64,000 nucleotides of DNA from Gracilimonas sp040877545. GTDB taxonomy: Bacteria; Bacteroidota; Rhodothermia; Balneolales; Balneolaceae. Location of the stretch: NCBI GenBank assembly GCA_040877545.1, contig JBBDNN010000006.1, positions 1 through 64,000 of the forward strand, written 5' to 3'. The notes below the pieces were generated by a model. The model saw only the letters and a program-made list of their open reading frames with translations, was not told the origin of the DNA and did no database searches. The translations under genes were made by a program, and so were the position numbers. Positions 44,009-52,704 of this stretch are shown here, one piece after another. Each line of letters starts with the position of its first letter. Position 1 is the stretch's first letter.

Positions 44009-45358
44009 GTGTTCGAATATTCAGGGATTATTTTAGGGTTGATTGTAGGCGCAATCGCAGGTTTTTACATTGCGCATTTCAAATCAAAATCGGAAAGCTC
44101 ACGATTGGAAGAGCGGATTCAAAATCTTGCAAAACAGGTAGAAGAGGGAGAGACGGAGTTCAAAGAACTTCAGCAGGAAAAAGAAAAAGAAATCTCCGGC
44201 GAACGAAATCGAGCCAATGAATTAGACCGGGCCCTGGCCGAGCGTAATACTCAGTACAATCATGTACAAGAACGGCTGGCCGAGCAAAAGAAAGAACTCG
44301 CTGAAATGCAGGAGCAGCTTACCACCCAATTTGAGAACCTGGCGAATAAAATCCTGGAAGAGAAATCGGAAAAATTCACCAAACAAAACAAAGAGCAAAT
44401 AGATCAGCTATTGAATCCGCTGGGGGAGAAGCTGGAAGCCTTCAAAAAGAAAGTGGAGGATACCTACAACGATGAAAATCGCCAGCGGGCTACCCTTAAA
44501 GAGCAGATTAAGCAAATGGGTGAGCTAAACCAGCGGATGAGCGATGATGCTAAAAACCTAACCAAGGCACTGAAAGGAGATTCAAAGCAACAGGGAAATT
44601 GGGGTGAAGTGATTTTACAGCGAATACTGGAAAAATCGGGATTGGTGAAAGGCCGTGAATATGAAACACAAACTTCGGTTACTACCGAGGAAGGCAGAAG
44701 ATTACAGCCTGATGTGGTCGTTCATCTCCCCGATAATAAATTCCTGGTAATAGATTCTAAAGTTACATTAACAGCTTATGAGAGATTTACATCCTGCGAA
44801 GATGAAAAGGAAGCTGAGGCGGCATTGAAACAGCATATTTCCTCTGTACGAGCTCATGTAAAAGGACTCAGTGAAAAAAGTTACCATCACATCCACGGAG
44901 ATCGAAGTCCTGATTTCGTGCTCTTATTCATTCCAATTGAATCAGCTTTTGGCTGTGCACTTCAAAATGACGGAAATCTTTATTACGAAGCCTTTGACAA
45001 GAATATCGTCATTGTCAGCCCATCCACTTTACTTGCAACACTTGCTACCATCGACAGTGTGTGGAAGCAGGAATATCAGAGTAAAAATGCCATGGAAATT
45101 GCCCAGCGGGGCGGTGCTCTCTATGATAAGTTTGTAACCTTTGCGGAATCGCTTGAAAGTATCGGCACACACATTGATCGCCTGTCGAGAAGTTATGATG
45201 ATGCGAAAGGCCAACTTACCACCGGCAGAGGGAATTTGGTGAGACAAGCTGAGATGCTGAAAGAATTAGGAGCAAAAGCATCAAAACAATTACCGGATAG
45301 TTTTACCCCTGAAGAGGAGGGTTTAAAAATTTTGAAAACGGAAAACAACAAAGTCTAA
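44009..45358 (+). CDS. rmuC: DNA recombination protein RmuC
   Basis: A 449-residue protein starting at GTG 44009, with AAGAGG before it. An N-terminal membrane helix (IILGLIVGAIAGFYIAHF) leads into a long coiled coil (about 25-190, SRLEERIQNLAKQVEEGE-like heptads). The RmuC nuclease-like domain follows (about 195-420), with GNWGEVILQRILEKSGL and VVVHLPDNKFLVIDSKVTL, where the acidic and Lys residues resemble a PD-(D/E)XK core. RmuC limits DNA inversions; the biochemical activity is unproven. Confidence 0.92.
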   Translation: MFEYSGIILGLIVGAIAGFYIAHFKSKSESSRLEERIQNLAKQVEEGETEFKELQQEKEKEISGERNRANELDRALAERNTQYNHVQERLAEQKKELAEMQEQLTTQFENLANKILEEKSEKFTKQNKEQIDQLLNPLGEKLEAFKKKVEDTYNDENRQRATLKEQIKQMGELNQRMSDDAKNLTKALKGDSKQQGNWGEVILQRILEKSGLVKGREYETQTSVTTEEGRRLQPDVVVHLPDNKFLVIDSKVTLTAYERFTSCEDEKEAEAALKQHISSVRAHVKGLSEKSYHHIHGDRSPDFVLLFIPIESAFGCALQNDGNLYYEAFDKNIVIVSPSTLLATLATIDSVWKQEYQSKNAMEIAQRGGALYDKFVTFAESLESIGTHIDRLSRSYDDAKGQLTTGRGNLVRQAEMLKELGAKASKQLPDSFTPEEEGLKILKTENNKV

Positions 45359-45464
45359 GAACTTTGAGTTTGTGAGCTGAGTTGTATTAATACAATTGAA
45401 AATCAATTTCACCCCGAGAAATTATTACCGCAGTTTTTACTCGATTCATTTCTTGCTTTAAGCA

Positions 45465-46370
45465 ATGTCAATTTTGCCTTTCATGGAAAACCCTCACAAA
45501 CCGAAAAGAAAATTTAACTGGAGCAAATTCTTCAAGATTACTTTTGGAGTGATAGCTGCTTTATTTATTTGTTTTTCTATCCTGATTCTCACTCTGAGAT
45601 GGGTAAACCCCCCGTTCACTGCTTTTACACTTCAGGAAGACTGGGAAGAAATTGGCAGCGAAAGATATAATCTTCGAAGGCATTGGGTCTCGGATAAGGA
45701 ATTGCTTTATCACTTAAAACTTGCCGTTATTTCATCGGAAGACCAACGTTTCAGAAAGCACTGGGGACTTGATTTGAAAGCGATAAAAAACGCTTTAGAG
45801 GAGAATCAAGAGAGTGAACAACGGCGAGGAGCGAGTACAATAACTCAGCAGGTAGCAAAAAATTTATTTCTGAATTCAGCACAAACATATTTCCGGAAAG
45901 GAGTGGAAGCGGGAATTGCGGTTTTAATCGAACTTTTTTGGACCAAAGACAGAATTCTCGAAATGTATTTGAATATTGCGGAATTTGGCCCGGGGAAATT
46001 CGGAATTGGAAAAGCATCCACAGATATTTTTGGTAAAGGTGCTGGAAATCTTACACCGGATGAAGCCGCCCGGCTGGCAGCAGTTCTTCCAAGTCCTAAA
46101 CGGATGCGTCCCGAACCGGCATCTCCATTTGTGCAGCAACGGAGCCATTGGATATTACTACAAATGACGCACCTGAGTGGGAATTCCTATCTTCCAATGC
46201 ATCAAGAATTAGCCGGACCGGATACTTCCGGTTTGGCAACATCCGATACCTTAAGTGAAGGATTTTCTCAGCCGGAAATACGAAGAGGGACTATTCCTGA
46301 TTCGTTGATTTTAATTTCAGAAGACCCTCTGCTCGACAGCGTAATGGTTGATAGCTTAGGAATTTGGTGA
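45465..46370 (+). CDS. mtgA: Monofunctional peptidoglycan glycosyltransferase
   Basis: A 301-residue GT51 enzyme that polymerises lipid II glycans. The transmembrane helix (about 20-45) is followed by the GT51 domain. Motif 1 is SSEDQRFRKHWGLD (catalytic Glu in SED), motif 2 RRGASTITQQVAKNLFL, motif 3 KDRILEMYLNIAEFGPGKFGI in part, and motif 4 the DEAARLAAVLPSPKRMRP block. The about 60-residue tail (ending DSVMVDSLGIW) is a long extension without domain. There is no transpeptidase domain. ATG 45483 is an alternative start. Confidence 0.93.
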   Translation: MSILPFMENPHKPKRKFNWSKFFKITFGVIAALFICFSILILTLRWVNPPFTAFTLQEDWEEIGSERYNLRRHWVSDKELLYHLKLAVISSEDQRFRKHWGLDLKAIKNALEENQESEQRRGASTITQQVAKNLFLNSAQTYFRKGVEAGIAVLIELFWTKDRILEMYLNIAEFGPGKFGIGKASTDIFGKGAGNLTPDEAARLAAVLPSPKRMRPEPASPFVQQRSHWILLQMTHLSGNSYLPMHQELAGPDTSGLATSDTLSEGFSQPEIRRGTIPDSLILISEDPLLDSVMVDSLGIW

Positions 46371-46376
46371 GTATTT

Positions 46377-47351
46377 TCAATTTCTTTCCCAAATAATAAT
46401 TTCATTAGATTTTAATCCTATAATATCTCCATTTTCCAGCGCGGTTAAACTTCTTATCGATTCATCAAGTTTATAACTGTAAATATATTCCGCATCGCTG
46501 GTTCTGTAAACATCTACCAGCTGCTTTGGTTCATTCCCGTAAAATTGTATTAATAGATGAATTTCTTCTTTATTGATAAATCCGCTGGCAACTGCAAAGC
46601 TAAGCTCAGAACGGTCAAGCTGGTAGGCCAGGTAATCCAAACCGCTAATTGGATTGCTTTTCAATTTTTGATCCGAATCAATTAATTTCCGAAAGAATCT
46701 GTTATTACCTTGTTTATCATAAGCGGAAAAAGTACCGGCGAAGTTAGAGATTTTATATACGGAGGTGCTATCTACCAGAAGAAAGCCGGTAATTAAATTC
46801 GACCACCTTCGCGGATTGTCCACTTGAGGAGGGGAAGTCCAGTATATCGTTTTTGCGCTATCAATAAACTTTATAGCTGGATCTAAGGAGCCTAATATGG
46901 CAATATTATTAGTCACTCCGGCTAACTTGTATGGCGTAAACTCAATGACCCAATCATCGGAGAGTTCACCTTTTTGAGTGAAGATAGAAATTTTACTTTG
47001 GGGTTCATCAGCAATCCATACAACTCCATTTTTTGAAAGGGTGAAATCAGTAGGGTTGAGGTATTCGCCGGGGCCTCTCCCTCTGCCATTTCTAAATTTC
47101 TGTACTATATTTCGAGATTCAAGATTTACTTTTTTTACAACTGGGGGGCTGTAATCAAGTACAAAAACAGAATTTCCAAAAGCTTTTATGATACCAGCAT
47201 TATTTAAAGAATCTAACTGAATAGTTATAGATTTCTGAAGGCCTTCTTCCATTAAAAATACACGGTTTTCGACCTTTTGCGGTACGGGTTTCTCTGCATA
47301 AGGGAGCGCATTAACCAGCTGAAGCAGGAATAAACAAGTTAATAATATCAT
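46377..47351 (-). CDS. Six-bladed beta-propeller protein (BF3164-like type)
   Basis: A 324-residue secreted protein. I start it at ATG 47351 because that ATG overlaps the TGA stop of the preceding Cys-rich gene in an ATGA junction and gives a clean signal peptide (MILLTCLFLLQLVNALPYA). A start at 47381 would put charged residues in front. The domain has repeated blades and the motif GRGRGPGEYLNPTDF, typical of six-bladed propellers in Bacteroidota, then VVWIADEPQSKISIF. The family binds unknown ligands. Its translational coupling to a Cys-rich mini-protein suggests a functional pair. Confidence 0.82.
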   Translation of the reverse strand: MILLTCLFLLQLVNALPYAEKPVPQKVENRVFLMEEGLQKSITIQLDSLNNAGIIKAFGNSVFVLDYSPPVVKKVNLESRNIVQKFRNGRGRGPGEYLNPTDFTLSKNGVVWIADEPQSKISIFTQKGELSDDWVIEFTPYKLAGVTNNIAILGSLDPAIKFIDSAKTIYWTSPPQVDNPRRWSNLITGFLLVDSTSVYKISNFAGTFSAYDKQGNNRFFRKLIDSDQKLKSNPISGLDYLAYQLDRSELSFAVASGFINKEEIHLLIQFYGNEPKQLVDVYRTSDAEYIYSYKLDESIRSLTALENGDIIGLKSNEIIIWERN

Positions 47352-47599
47352 AAGCTTTCTATTGTTAACCAATAAAAACATTTTTCATAACCTGCTTGAC
47401 AACAAGTATTGCTTGCAGAAGCTTCACAGCTTGAACATGTGATTTCATCAATACTACAAGCATCTGTGGCTGTAGGAAATTCCAAACAGGAACTAATTTC
47501 TAAGGGGCGCTGCAAAGGTTCTAATTTTTCGGGAGAAGCAATTTTGCCTGAAGAAAAACTGAGAAAAAAGATGGGAATAATGAAGAGAAGTACTTTCAT
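47348..47599 (-). CDS. Small Cys-rich secreted protein
   Basis: An 83-residue protein. The signal peptide (MKVLLFIIPIFFLSFSSG) is followed by about 62 mature residues with seven cysteines: SSC, DAC, TCSSC, TCC and KC. I recognise no family. The place, size and coupling to a six-bladed propeller recall the NVEALA-type secreted peptides that sit beside BF3164-like propellers in Bacteroides, but the NVEALA motif is not present. It ends in an ATGA overlap with the propeller start, so the two are made from one mRNA. Confidence 0.7.
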   Translation of the reverse strand: MKVLLFIIPIFFLSFSSGKIASPEKLEPLQRPLEISSCLEFPTATDACSIDEITCSSCEASASNTCCQAGYEKCFYWLTIESL

Positions 47600-47640
47600 A
47601 TTTTTAATAGACTAATGTGTATATGCTTAAGCAGATTATA

Positions 47641-47672
47641 AAAAAAATAAGGTAAATCCCAAATTACCTTTA
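47641..47672 (-). terminator. Terminator after the pseudouridine synthase
   Basis: On the minus strand, the stop codon of the synthase runs directly into AAGGTAA/TTACCTT with a short loop and then a T-run (A-run on the + strand at 47641-47648). Confidence 0.6.
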
Positions 47673-48371
47673 ATACTCAAAAAGAGTCCAAGGCTGGCCT
47701 TTAGGAATGGGCGCTTCAAACTTCATTATATCTTTTTTGGTAGGATGTTCAATTTCCAGTTTTACAGCCCGCAGAGCAATATCCCTTCCTTTGCCTGAAA
47801 CTGTGTTTCCATATTTATAATCTCCCCAAAGTGGAAAGCCTTCCTTCGCCATCTGTACCCGTATTTGATGCGGGCGACCGGTAATTAAATCCACCTCAAT
47901 TAAACTATACTGTGCGCTCTGTTTGATGGTGGTGTATTTTAGCCTCGATTCTTTAGCCCCGCCTTTCTTGGATTTGAATGCTTTTACTGTATTGGTTTTT
48001 GCATCCTTTTTTAGAAAATGGACCAGCTCTCCAAAAACAGGAGTCATGCCTTCTACCATTGCCCAATATGTTTTATCAATAGAACGTTTTCGAATTTGAG
48101 CTGAAAGCCGTGACGCTGCTTTCGATGTTCGGGCAATAACCATCACCCCACTCACCGGCCGGTCGAGACGGTGAACCAACCCTAAATAAACATCTCCAGG
48201 TTTATTGTATTTCTTTTTAATGTACTTTTTACAAAGAGTAAGAATATCCGGATCGCCACTGTAATCTTCCTGTGAAAGAACTCCAGCCGGTTTATCAATC
48301 ACCAGCAAATGGTTATCTTCATAAATAATGGGGATATCTGGCTTCGTCTTTGTAGTTGTTGTTTTCTTCAA
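47670..48371 (-). CDS. RluA-family pseudouridine synthase
   Basis: A 233-residue enzyme if started at TTG 48371 (MKKTTTTKTKPDIPIIYED); no ATG fits, and a TTG at 48449 would add 26 hydrophobic, unrelated residues. The catalytic motif is VHRLDRPVSGVMVIARTS (Asp in HRLD) and the C-terminal motif RPHQIRVQMAKEGFPLWGD. There is no S4 domain. The family isomerises uridines in rRNA or tRNA; the exact target (RluA, RluC or TruC-like) cannot be decided. Confidence 0.88.
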   Translation of the reverse strand: MKKTTTTKTKPDIPIIYEDNHLLVIDKPAGVLSQEDYSGDPDILTLCKKYIKKKYNKPGDVYLGLVHRLDRPVSGVMVIARTSKAASRLSAQIRKRSIDKTYWAMVEGMTPVFGELVHFLKKDAKTNTVKAFKSKKGGAKESRLKYTTIKQSAQYSLIEVDLITGRPHQIRVQMAKEGFPLWGDYKYGNTVSGKGRDIALRAVKLEIEHPTKKDIMKFEAPIPKGQPWTLFEY

Positions 48372-48516
48372 AATAAATTTTGTTTGAGTACAATAGCTGA
48401 AAGGTATGAAGAAGAAATTGAAAATTTTGTAAAGAGTAACGTTTACCAAAGAGCAGAAGCCAGTTAAAAAAGATGAAATAAGTAATCCTTGAGTCCCAAA
48501 TCTGTGATCATTCCTT

Positions 48517-48524
48517 TATCTTTA
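48517..48524 (+). promoter_or_regulatory. Possible -7 promoter box of uvrC
   Basis: TATCTTTA resembles the TAnnTTTG -7 box of Bacteroidota-type primary sigma factors. It ends only four bases before ATG 48529, so transcription from it would start at or next to the start codon and give a leaderless or nearly leaderless message. Confidence 0.4.
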
Positions 48525-48528
48525 GCAC

Positions 48529-50376
48529 ATGAGCGATGTTAAAAGCAACAAAGTAAATCTATCAGAAAAGGTCGCCAATTTACCCACGGAACCTGGGGTA
48601 TACATATATAAGGATCTCAATGGCAGTGTATTATATGTAGGGAAAGCGAAAAGATTGCGAAACCGTGTTCGTTCTTACTTTCAGGAATCTCGTCCTATAG
48701 ATGGGCGCATCAAAACAATGGTTTCCAAAATTGATGACCTGGAAGTTTTTGTCACCGATTCTGAAGCGGAAGCGTTGATTTTGGAGAATAATCTTATCAA
48801 ACAATATCAGCCCCGGTACAATATTATGTATAGGGATGATAAATCATATCCTTATATCTGTATCACTCCCGGAGACCGGCCTCGCGTTTTCGCTACGCGC
48901 ACCGTAAATAAAGATGGCAGTAAATATTATGGCCCTTATGACAGTGTGATTTCGATGAAACGCATGCTGGAGACCATCCGGAAAGCTTTTGGGCTTTGCA
49001 CCTGCGCTGTCTCCAGAAAAGTGATCGACAAAACCCGGGGAGTTCCAAAATGGCATTCCTGTTTTGATGATTACCTGCGAAATTGTTCTGGTGACTGGGA
49101 TATGGATGTTTATCAGGCGACTATTTCAAAAGTAGAACGGCTGTTAAACGGGCAAACAGATATGCTGCTTCGTGAGCTAAAGGATGAGATGGAAATTGCA
49201 TCAGATGCTTTGGCTTTTGAAGAAGCGGCCATGCTGCGAGATAGTGTGGAAGCGGTTAAACGCTACAGCCAAAAAATGAAGATGGTTGTATCCGCTAAAG
49301 TAGACCGTGATGTATTTGCAATCGGGAAAGATGAAGAGATTGGGGAAGCGTGCGGCGTATTATTCAAGATTAGAGAGGGAAAATTAATCGGAAAATTTCA
49401 TCGCTTTTTAAAAAATATAGATGGATTGGAAACAGGAGAGATGCTCCAGTCTTTTGTAGAAGATTATTATACCGGCCAACATACCGCGGCCATTCCTGAT
49501 GAAGTGTATCTAAGTCATGATATTAACGATGTAGAGCCGCTTGAACAATATTTACAGCAGGAACGCGGAAAAATTGTGCCGGTGCATGTACCCCAGATCG
49601 GTGAAAAAAAACACCTGATTAAAATGGCACAATCAAATGCCAAATTACACCTGAATGAACGAGCACTTGAAAAAGAAAAAGCAGAACGTGACAGAATTCC
49701 ACATGCGGTAAAAGAACTGAAAGATCATTTAAATCTCAGCCGACTTCCCCGAAGAATAGAGTGTTTTGATAATTCTAACCTGCAAGGCTCTGATCCAGTG
49801 GCCTCTATGGTTTGTTTTGTGGATGCAAAACCGCGGAAAAGTGAATATAAGCGCTTCAATATTAAAACTGTGGTTGGTGCCGATGATTATGCATCCATGA
49901 AAGAAATTCTGATACGAAGATATTCTCGTGTTAAAAAAGAAGGACTTCATATTCCAGATCTGATAGTGGTAGATGGTGGAAAAGGGCAACTGAGTTCAGC
50001 GGTTGCAGCGCTTAAGGAAATAGGATTCTATGGAGAATGTGACGTTATTGGCTTGGCAAAACGGCTGGAGGAAGTATTTTTGCCCGGCAAGATGGAATCG
50101 GTTATGATTCCCAAGAAATCCTCTGCGCTAAAACTATTACAGCAAGCAAGAGACGAAGCTCATCGCTTTGCTATCAACTTTCATAGGAAAAAAAGAGTAA
50201 AAAGAACACTTTCTACGGAACTAACACAGATATCTGGAGTAGGAAATAAAACAGCACAGAAGCTTCTAAAGTCATTCGGTTCAGTAAAAAAGATAAAAGA
50301 GGCTGATAAGGCAGATATCCAGGCATTGGCGGGGAATTCTACGGGAGACAAAGTATATAAATTCTTCCATGATTAG
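48529..50376 (+). CDS. uvrC: Excinuclease ABC subunit C
   Basis: A 615-residue nuclease subunit that makes both incisions in nucleotide excision repair. The GIY-YIG domain is at the start (PGVYIYKDLNGSVLYVGKAK). The UVR motif (about 205-240, DALAFEEAAMLRD) binds UvrB. The RNase-H-like C-terminal nuclease (about 385-535) includes IECFDNSNLQGSDPV and VVDGGKGQL. Two HhH motifs end it (ISGVGNKTAQKLLKSFGS). All domains are intact. Upstream space has a -7-like box almost touching the start codon. Confidence 0.97.
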   Translation: MSDVKSNKVNLSEKVANLPTEPGVYIYKDLNGSVLYVGKAKRLRNRVRSYFQESRPIDGRIKTMVSKIDDLEVFVTDSEAEALILENNLIKQYQPRYNIMYRDDKSYPYICITPGDRPRVFATRTVNKDGSKYYGPYDSVISMKRMLETIRKAFGLCTCAVSRKVIDKTRGVPKWHSCFDDYLRNCSGDWDMDVYQATISKVERLLNGQTDMLLRELKDEMEIASDALAFEEAAMLRDSVEAVKRYSQKMKMVVSAKVDRDVFAIGKDEEIGEACGVLFKIREGKLIGKFHRFLKNIDGLETGEMLQSFVEDYYTGQHTAAIPDEVYLSHDINDVEPLEQYLQQERGKIVPVHVPQIGEKKHLIKMAQSNAKLHLNERALEKEKAERDRIPHAVKELKDHLNLSRLPRRIECFDNSNLQGSDPVASMVCFVDAKPRKSEYKRFNIKTVVGADDYASMKEILIRRYSRVKKEGLHIPDLIVVDGGKGQLSSAVAALKEIGFYGECDVIGLAKRLEEVFLPGKMESVMIPKKSSALKLLQQARDEAHRFAINFHRKKRVKRTLSTELTQISGVGNKTAQKLLKSFGSVKKIKEADKADIQALAGNSTGDKVYKFFHD

Positions 50377-50529
50377 CTTGCCCATTTATGGAAAAAAGCC
50401 GGCTGGCTCACATTAACATGTGATGTTAAACACAAACTTAGGGTATTATTATAATATCAGCCAAGAGTAAGACAGACAGGCTGGTATAATTTGCTCACCG
50501 CTAGATTAGAAAGTCGAATCAAAAAAAAT

Positions 50530-50537
50530 TATCTTTG
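50530..50537 (+). promoter_or_regulatory. -7 promoter box of the ECF sigma gene
   Basis: TATCTTTG, a good match to the Bacteroidota-type -7 consensus (TAnnTTTG). It overlaps the TTG at 50535, so that codon cannot be the translation start; ATG 50583 gives a leader of about 40 bases. Confidence 0.6.
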
Positions 50538-50582
50538 GTTAAAAAGCGGAGAGCCCAACCCAAACTAAACAGGGTAAACGTA

Positions 50583-51224
50583 ATGGATTTATTTAAAAGA
50601 CATGTAGACAAGCAAAGATATGGCGACCTCCAGGATCGTGAGCTTGTAAGATTATTTAGAAAGGATGCTGATGAATCTGCTTTTAATGAGCTGATGAATC
50701 GGCATCAGGCAAAAATATATTCGTACATCTATAGTATGGTTATGAACCCAGAAATTGCGAATGATTTATTCCAAACAACCTTTACGAAAGTCATCACAAA
50801 GATGGATGATACGTATAACGAACAGGGAAAATGGATCGCATGGGTAATGCGAATTGCGCATAATGCAACTATTGATTATCTAAGAAAACAAAAAAGATAT
50901 ATCGACGTTAGTGGATGGAGCGATGAGGATTCTTCAACCGATTATTTCGATCGAATGGAAGATGAAAGTGTTGTTGATGCTGACGATAAAATTATTGACT
51001 ATGAAACGCGATCAAGCCTGATGCAACACATATCAAAATTACCGGAAGAGCAAAGAACGGTCGTTCTCTTGAGGCATTATTATGAAATGCCTTTCAAAGA
51101 AATTGCAGAACTTACAGATGTTTCAATAAATACAGCCCTCGGGCGTATGAGATATGCACTCATTAATCTCAGGAAACATTTCGAGGAAGAACGAGAACAA
51201 GAGCTAAAACATGAACACAGGTGA
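50583..51224 (+). CDS. ECF-type RNA polymerase sigma factor
   Basis: A 213-residue sigma-70 family factor. The start at ATG 50583 is chosen because the promoter box lies over the only earlier start. Region 2 is ESAFNELMNRHQAKIYSYIYSMVMNPEIANDLFQ (key block FNELMNRHQ and ANDLFQTTF), and region 4 is LPEEQRTVVLLRHYYEMPFKEIAEL in part with NTALGRMRYALINLRK. An acidic linker joins them. The anti-sigma gene overlaps its end by 14 bases. Confidence 0.92.
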   Translation: MDLFKRHVDKQRYGDLQDRELVRLFRKDADESAFNELMNRHQAKIYSYIYSMVMNPEIANDLFQTTFTKVITKMDDTYNEQGKWIAWVMRIAHNATIDYLRKQKRYIDVSGWSDEDSSTDYFDRMEDESVVDADDKIIDYETRSSLMQHISKLPEEQRTVVLLRHYYEMPFKEIAELTDVSINTALGRMRYALINLRKHFEEEREQELKHEHR

Positions 51225-51753
51225 ATATAAATGTATACGATATCTGATGAAGGAAATGGATCCTTCAGAGGAATTAGAATTTGAACAGTTGATGCGGGAG
51301 GATGAAAATTTGTTGATTGAGGTGGAAAGCCTTAGAGTAACAAATAGGAAAATAGATCAAATCCCACTAAAAAATCCTCCCAAATCCCTAACAAAAAAAA
51401 TAGCGAATGAAGTAAACCAGTTACAGTCTGAACGAATAAAGAAATCCAATCATATCTACCACATGTTAAAAACAGGTATTGCAGCTACTATTTTAGTGGG
51501 CGCTCTCAGTGGTGGTTACTATTACCTTTCCGGGGTTAGTGAGATCAATACATCCACCCCTGCTTCCGCAGAAGATGTAACACCGTGGGTAGATAGAAAT
51601 GAAGTGCTTAGGTACACCAATACTTCTCAAAGTGTGAATTCTCCTGCTTTAGATACTGAAGTTCTAAAAAGTTATGAGAAACTTCAGTTGGTGAGATCAT
51701 CATCCGGCGATAAAAACAACTTAGGAATTCATTTAACCGGATCATCTAACTAA
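51211..51753 (+). CDS. Putative membrane anti-sigma factor
   Basis: A 180-residue protein with an N-terminal cytoplasmic domain (about 1-85, CIRYLMKEMDPSEELEFEQLM, a zinc-less anti-sigma-like helix set), one transmembrane helix (about 87-106, GIAATILVGALSGGYYYL) and a periplasmic tail of 70 residues. The His/Cys zinc motif of many ZAS anti-sigmas is absent. It starts within the sigma gene, so the two are translationally coupled and probably bind each other. The signal sensed is unknown. Confidence 0.7.
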   Translation: MNTGEYKCIRYLMKEMDPSEELEFEQLMREDENLLIEVESLRVTNRKIDQIPLKNPPKSLTKKIANEVNQLQSERIKKSNHIYHMLKTGIAATILVGALSGGYYYLSGVSEINTSTPASAEDVTPWVDRNEVLRYTNTSQSVNSPALDTEVLKSYEKLQLVRSSSGDKNNLGIHLTGSSN

Positions 51754-51759
51754 GTTAAT

Positions 51760-51783
51760 GGCAGCCACTTGGTTGCCTTTTTT
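51760..51783 (+). terminator. Rho-independent terminator after the sigma/anti-sigma pair
   Basis: GGCAGCCA (51760-51767) and TGGTTGCC (51770-51777), with one G-U pair, are followed by six T. It lies just after the anti-sigma stop. Confidence 0.75.
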
Positions 51784-51894
51784 ATGTGGATAACTTCTTA
51801 CAAGAATGTGAATAAGTATTTTTGTATGGTAGTACCCCTCGCTTTATATTAAATTTTGTCGCAAAACTTTATCAAGCTTAAAGCAGGTTTATTA

Positions 51895-52692
51895 ATGGGA
51901 AAAGTCATATCAATTGCCAATCAAAAGGGTGGGGTCGGGAAAACAACCACGGCAATTAATTTAGCAGCCAGTCTTGCAGCTATCGAACATTCTACGCTGG
52001 TTATCGATATTGATCCACAAAGTAATACAACAAGCGGGCTGGGTATTGACTCTAAAACCGTTACAAATTCCATTTACGAGATAATGATTGGCAATGCGGA
52101 TGTGGACGAAACCATCCGGCAAACCGAGCTGGAATTTCTGGATTTAATTCCGGCACATATCAATCTTGTTGGTGCCGAAATTGAGATGATTGATCGTGAT
52201 GAGCGCGAGCGAATTCTTTCAAAGGCAATATCTGAAATCAGAAAGAAGTATGATTTTATTATAATTGATTGCCCGCCATCACTTGGCCTTTTAACCATTA
52301 ATGCTTTAACCTCTTCAGATTCAATCCTGATCCCTGTGCAGTGTGAATATTTTGCCCTGGAAGGGTTGGGCCAATTACTGAACACTATAAAAATTGTGAG
52401 GCAGCATTTGAATCCGGAACTGGATATCGAAGGAGTTCTATTGACCATGTATGACACTCGCACAAGGCTTTCGAATCAGGTTGCGGATGAAGTGAAACGA
52501 TATTTTGATGACCGGGTATTTAAATCTGTTATATCAAGAAATGTGCGTCTGGCAGAAGCCCCAAGCTTTGGGAAACCCGCCTTATTGTATGATTCAACCA
52601 GTATTGGATCTAAAAATTACCTGGCTTTAGCGAAAGAAATCATCAAGAGAAATAAGAAGCTGTTCAAAGATAGCCCGGTGCTATCGGAATAA
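51895..52692 (+). CDS. parA: Chromosome-partitioning ATPase ParA (Soj)
   Basis: A 265-residue deviant-Walker ATPase. I start at ATG 51895 (MGKVISIANQKGGVGKTTTA), the standard family opening; a TTG start at 51856 would add 13 residues. The deviant Walker A is KGGVGKTT, and DIDPQSNTTSGLG and IIIDCPPSLG complete the site. It lacks a DNA-binding N-terminal extension, which is the chromosomal Soj type. parB follows 12 bases later. Confidence 0.96.
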   Translation: MGKVISIANQKGGVGKTTTAINLAASLAAIEHSTLVIDIDPQSNTTSGLGIDSKTVTNSIYEIMIGNADVDETIRQTELEFLDLIPAHINLVGAEIEMIDRDERERILSKAISEIRKKYDFIIIDCPPSLGLLTINALTSSDSILIPVQCEYFALEGLGQLLNTIKIVRQHLNPELDIEGVLLTMYDTRTRLSNQVADEVKRYFDDRVFKSVISRNVRLAEAPSFGKPALLYDSTSIGSKNYLALAKEIIKRNKKLFKDSPVLSE

Positions 52693-52704
52693 CGAAGGAT
52701 TTAA

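Noticed and set aside
50535..50582. TTG start for the ECF sigma factor
   Set aside because: The codon lies within the -7 promoter box TATCTTTG.
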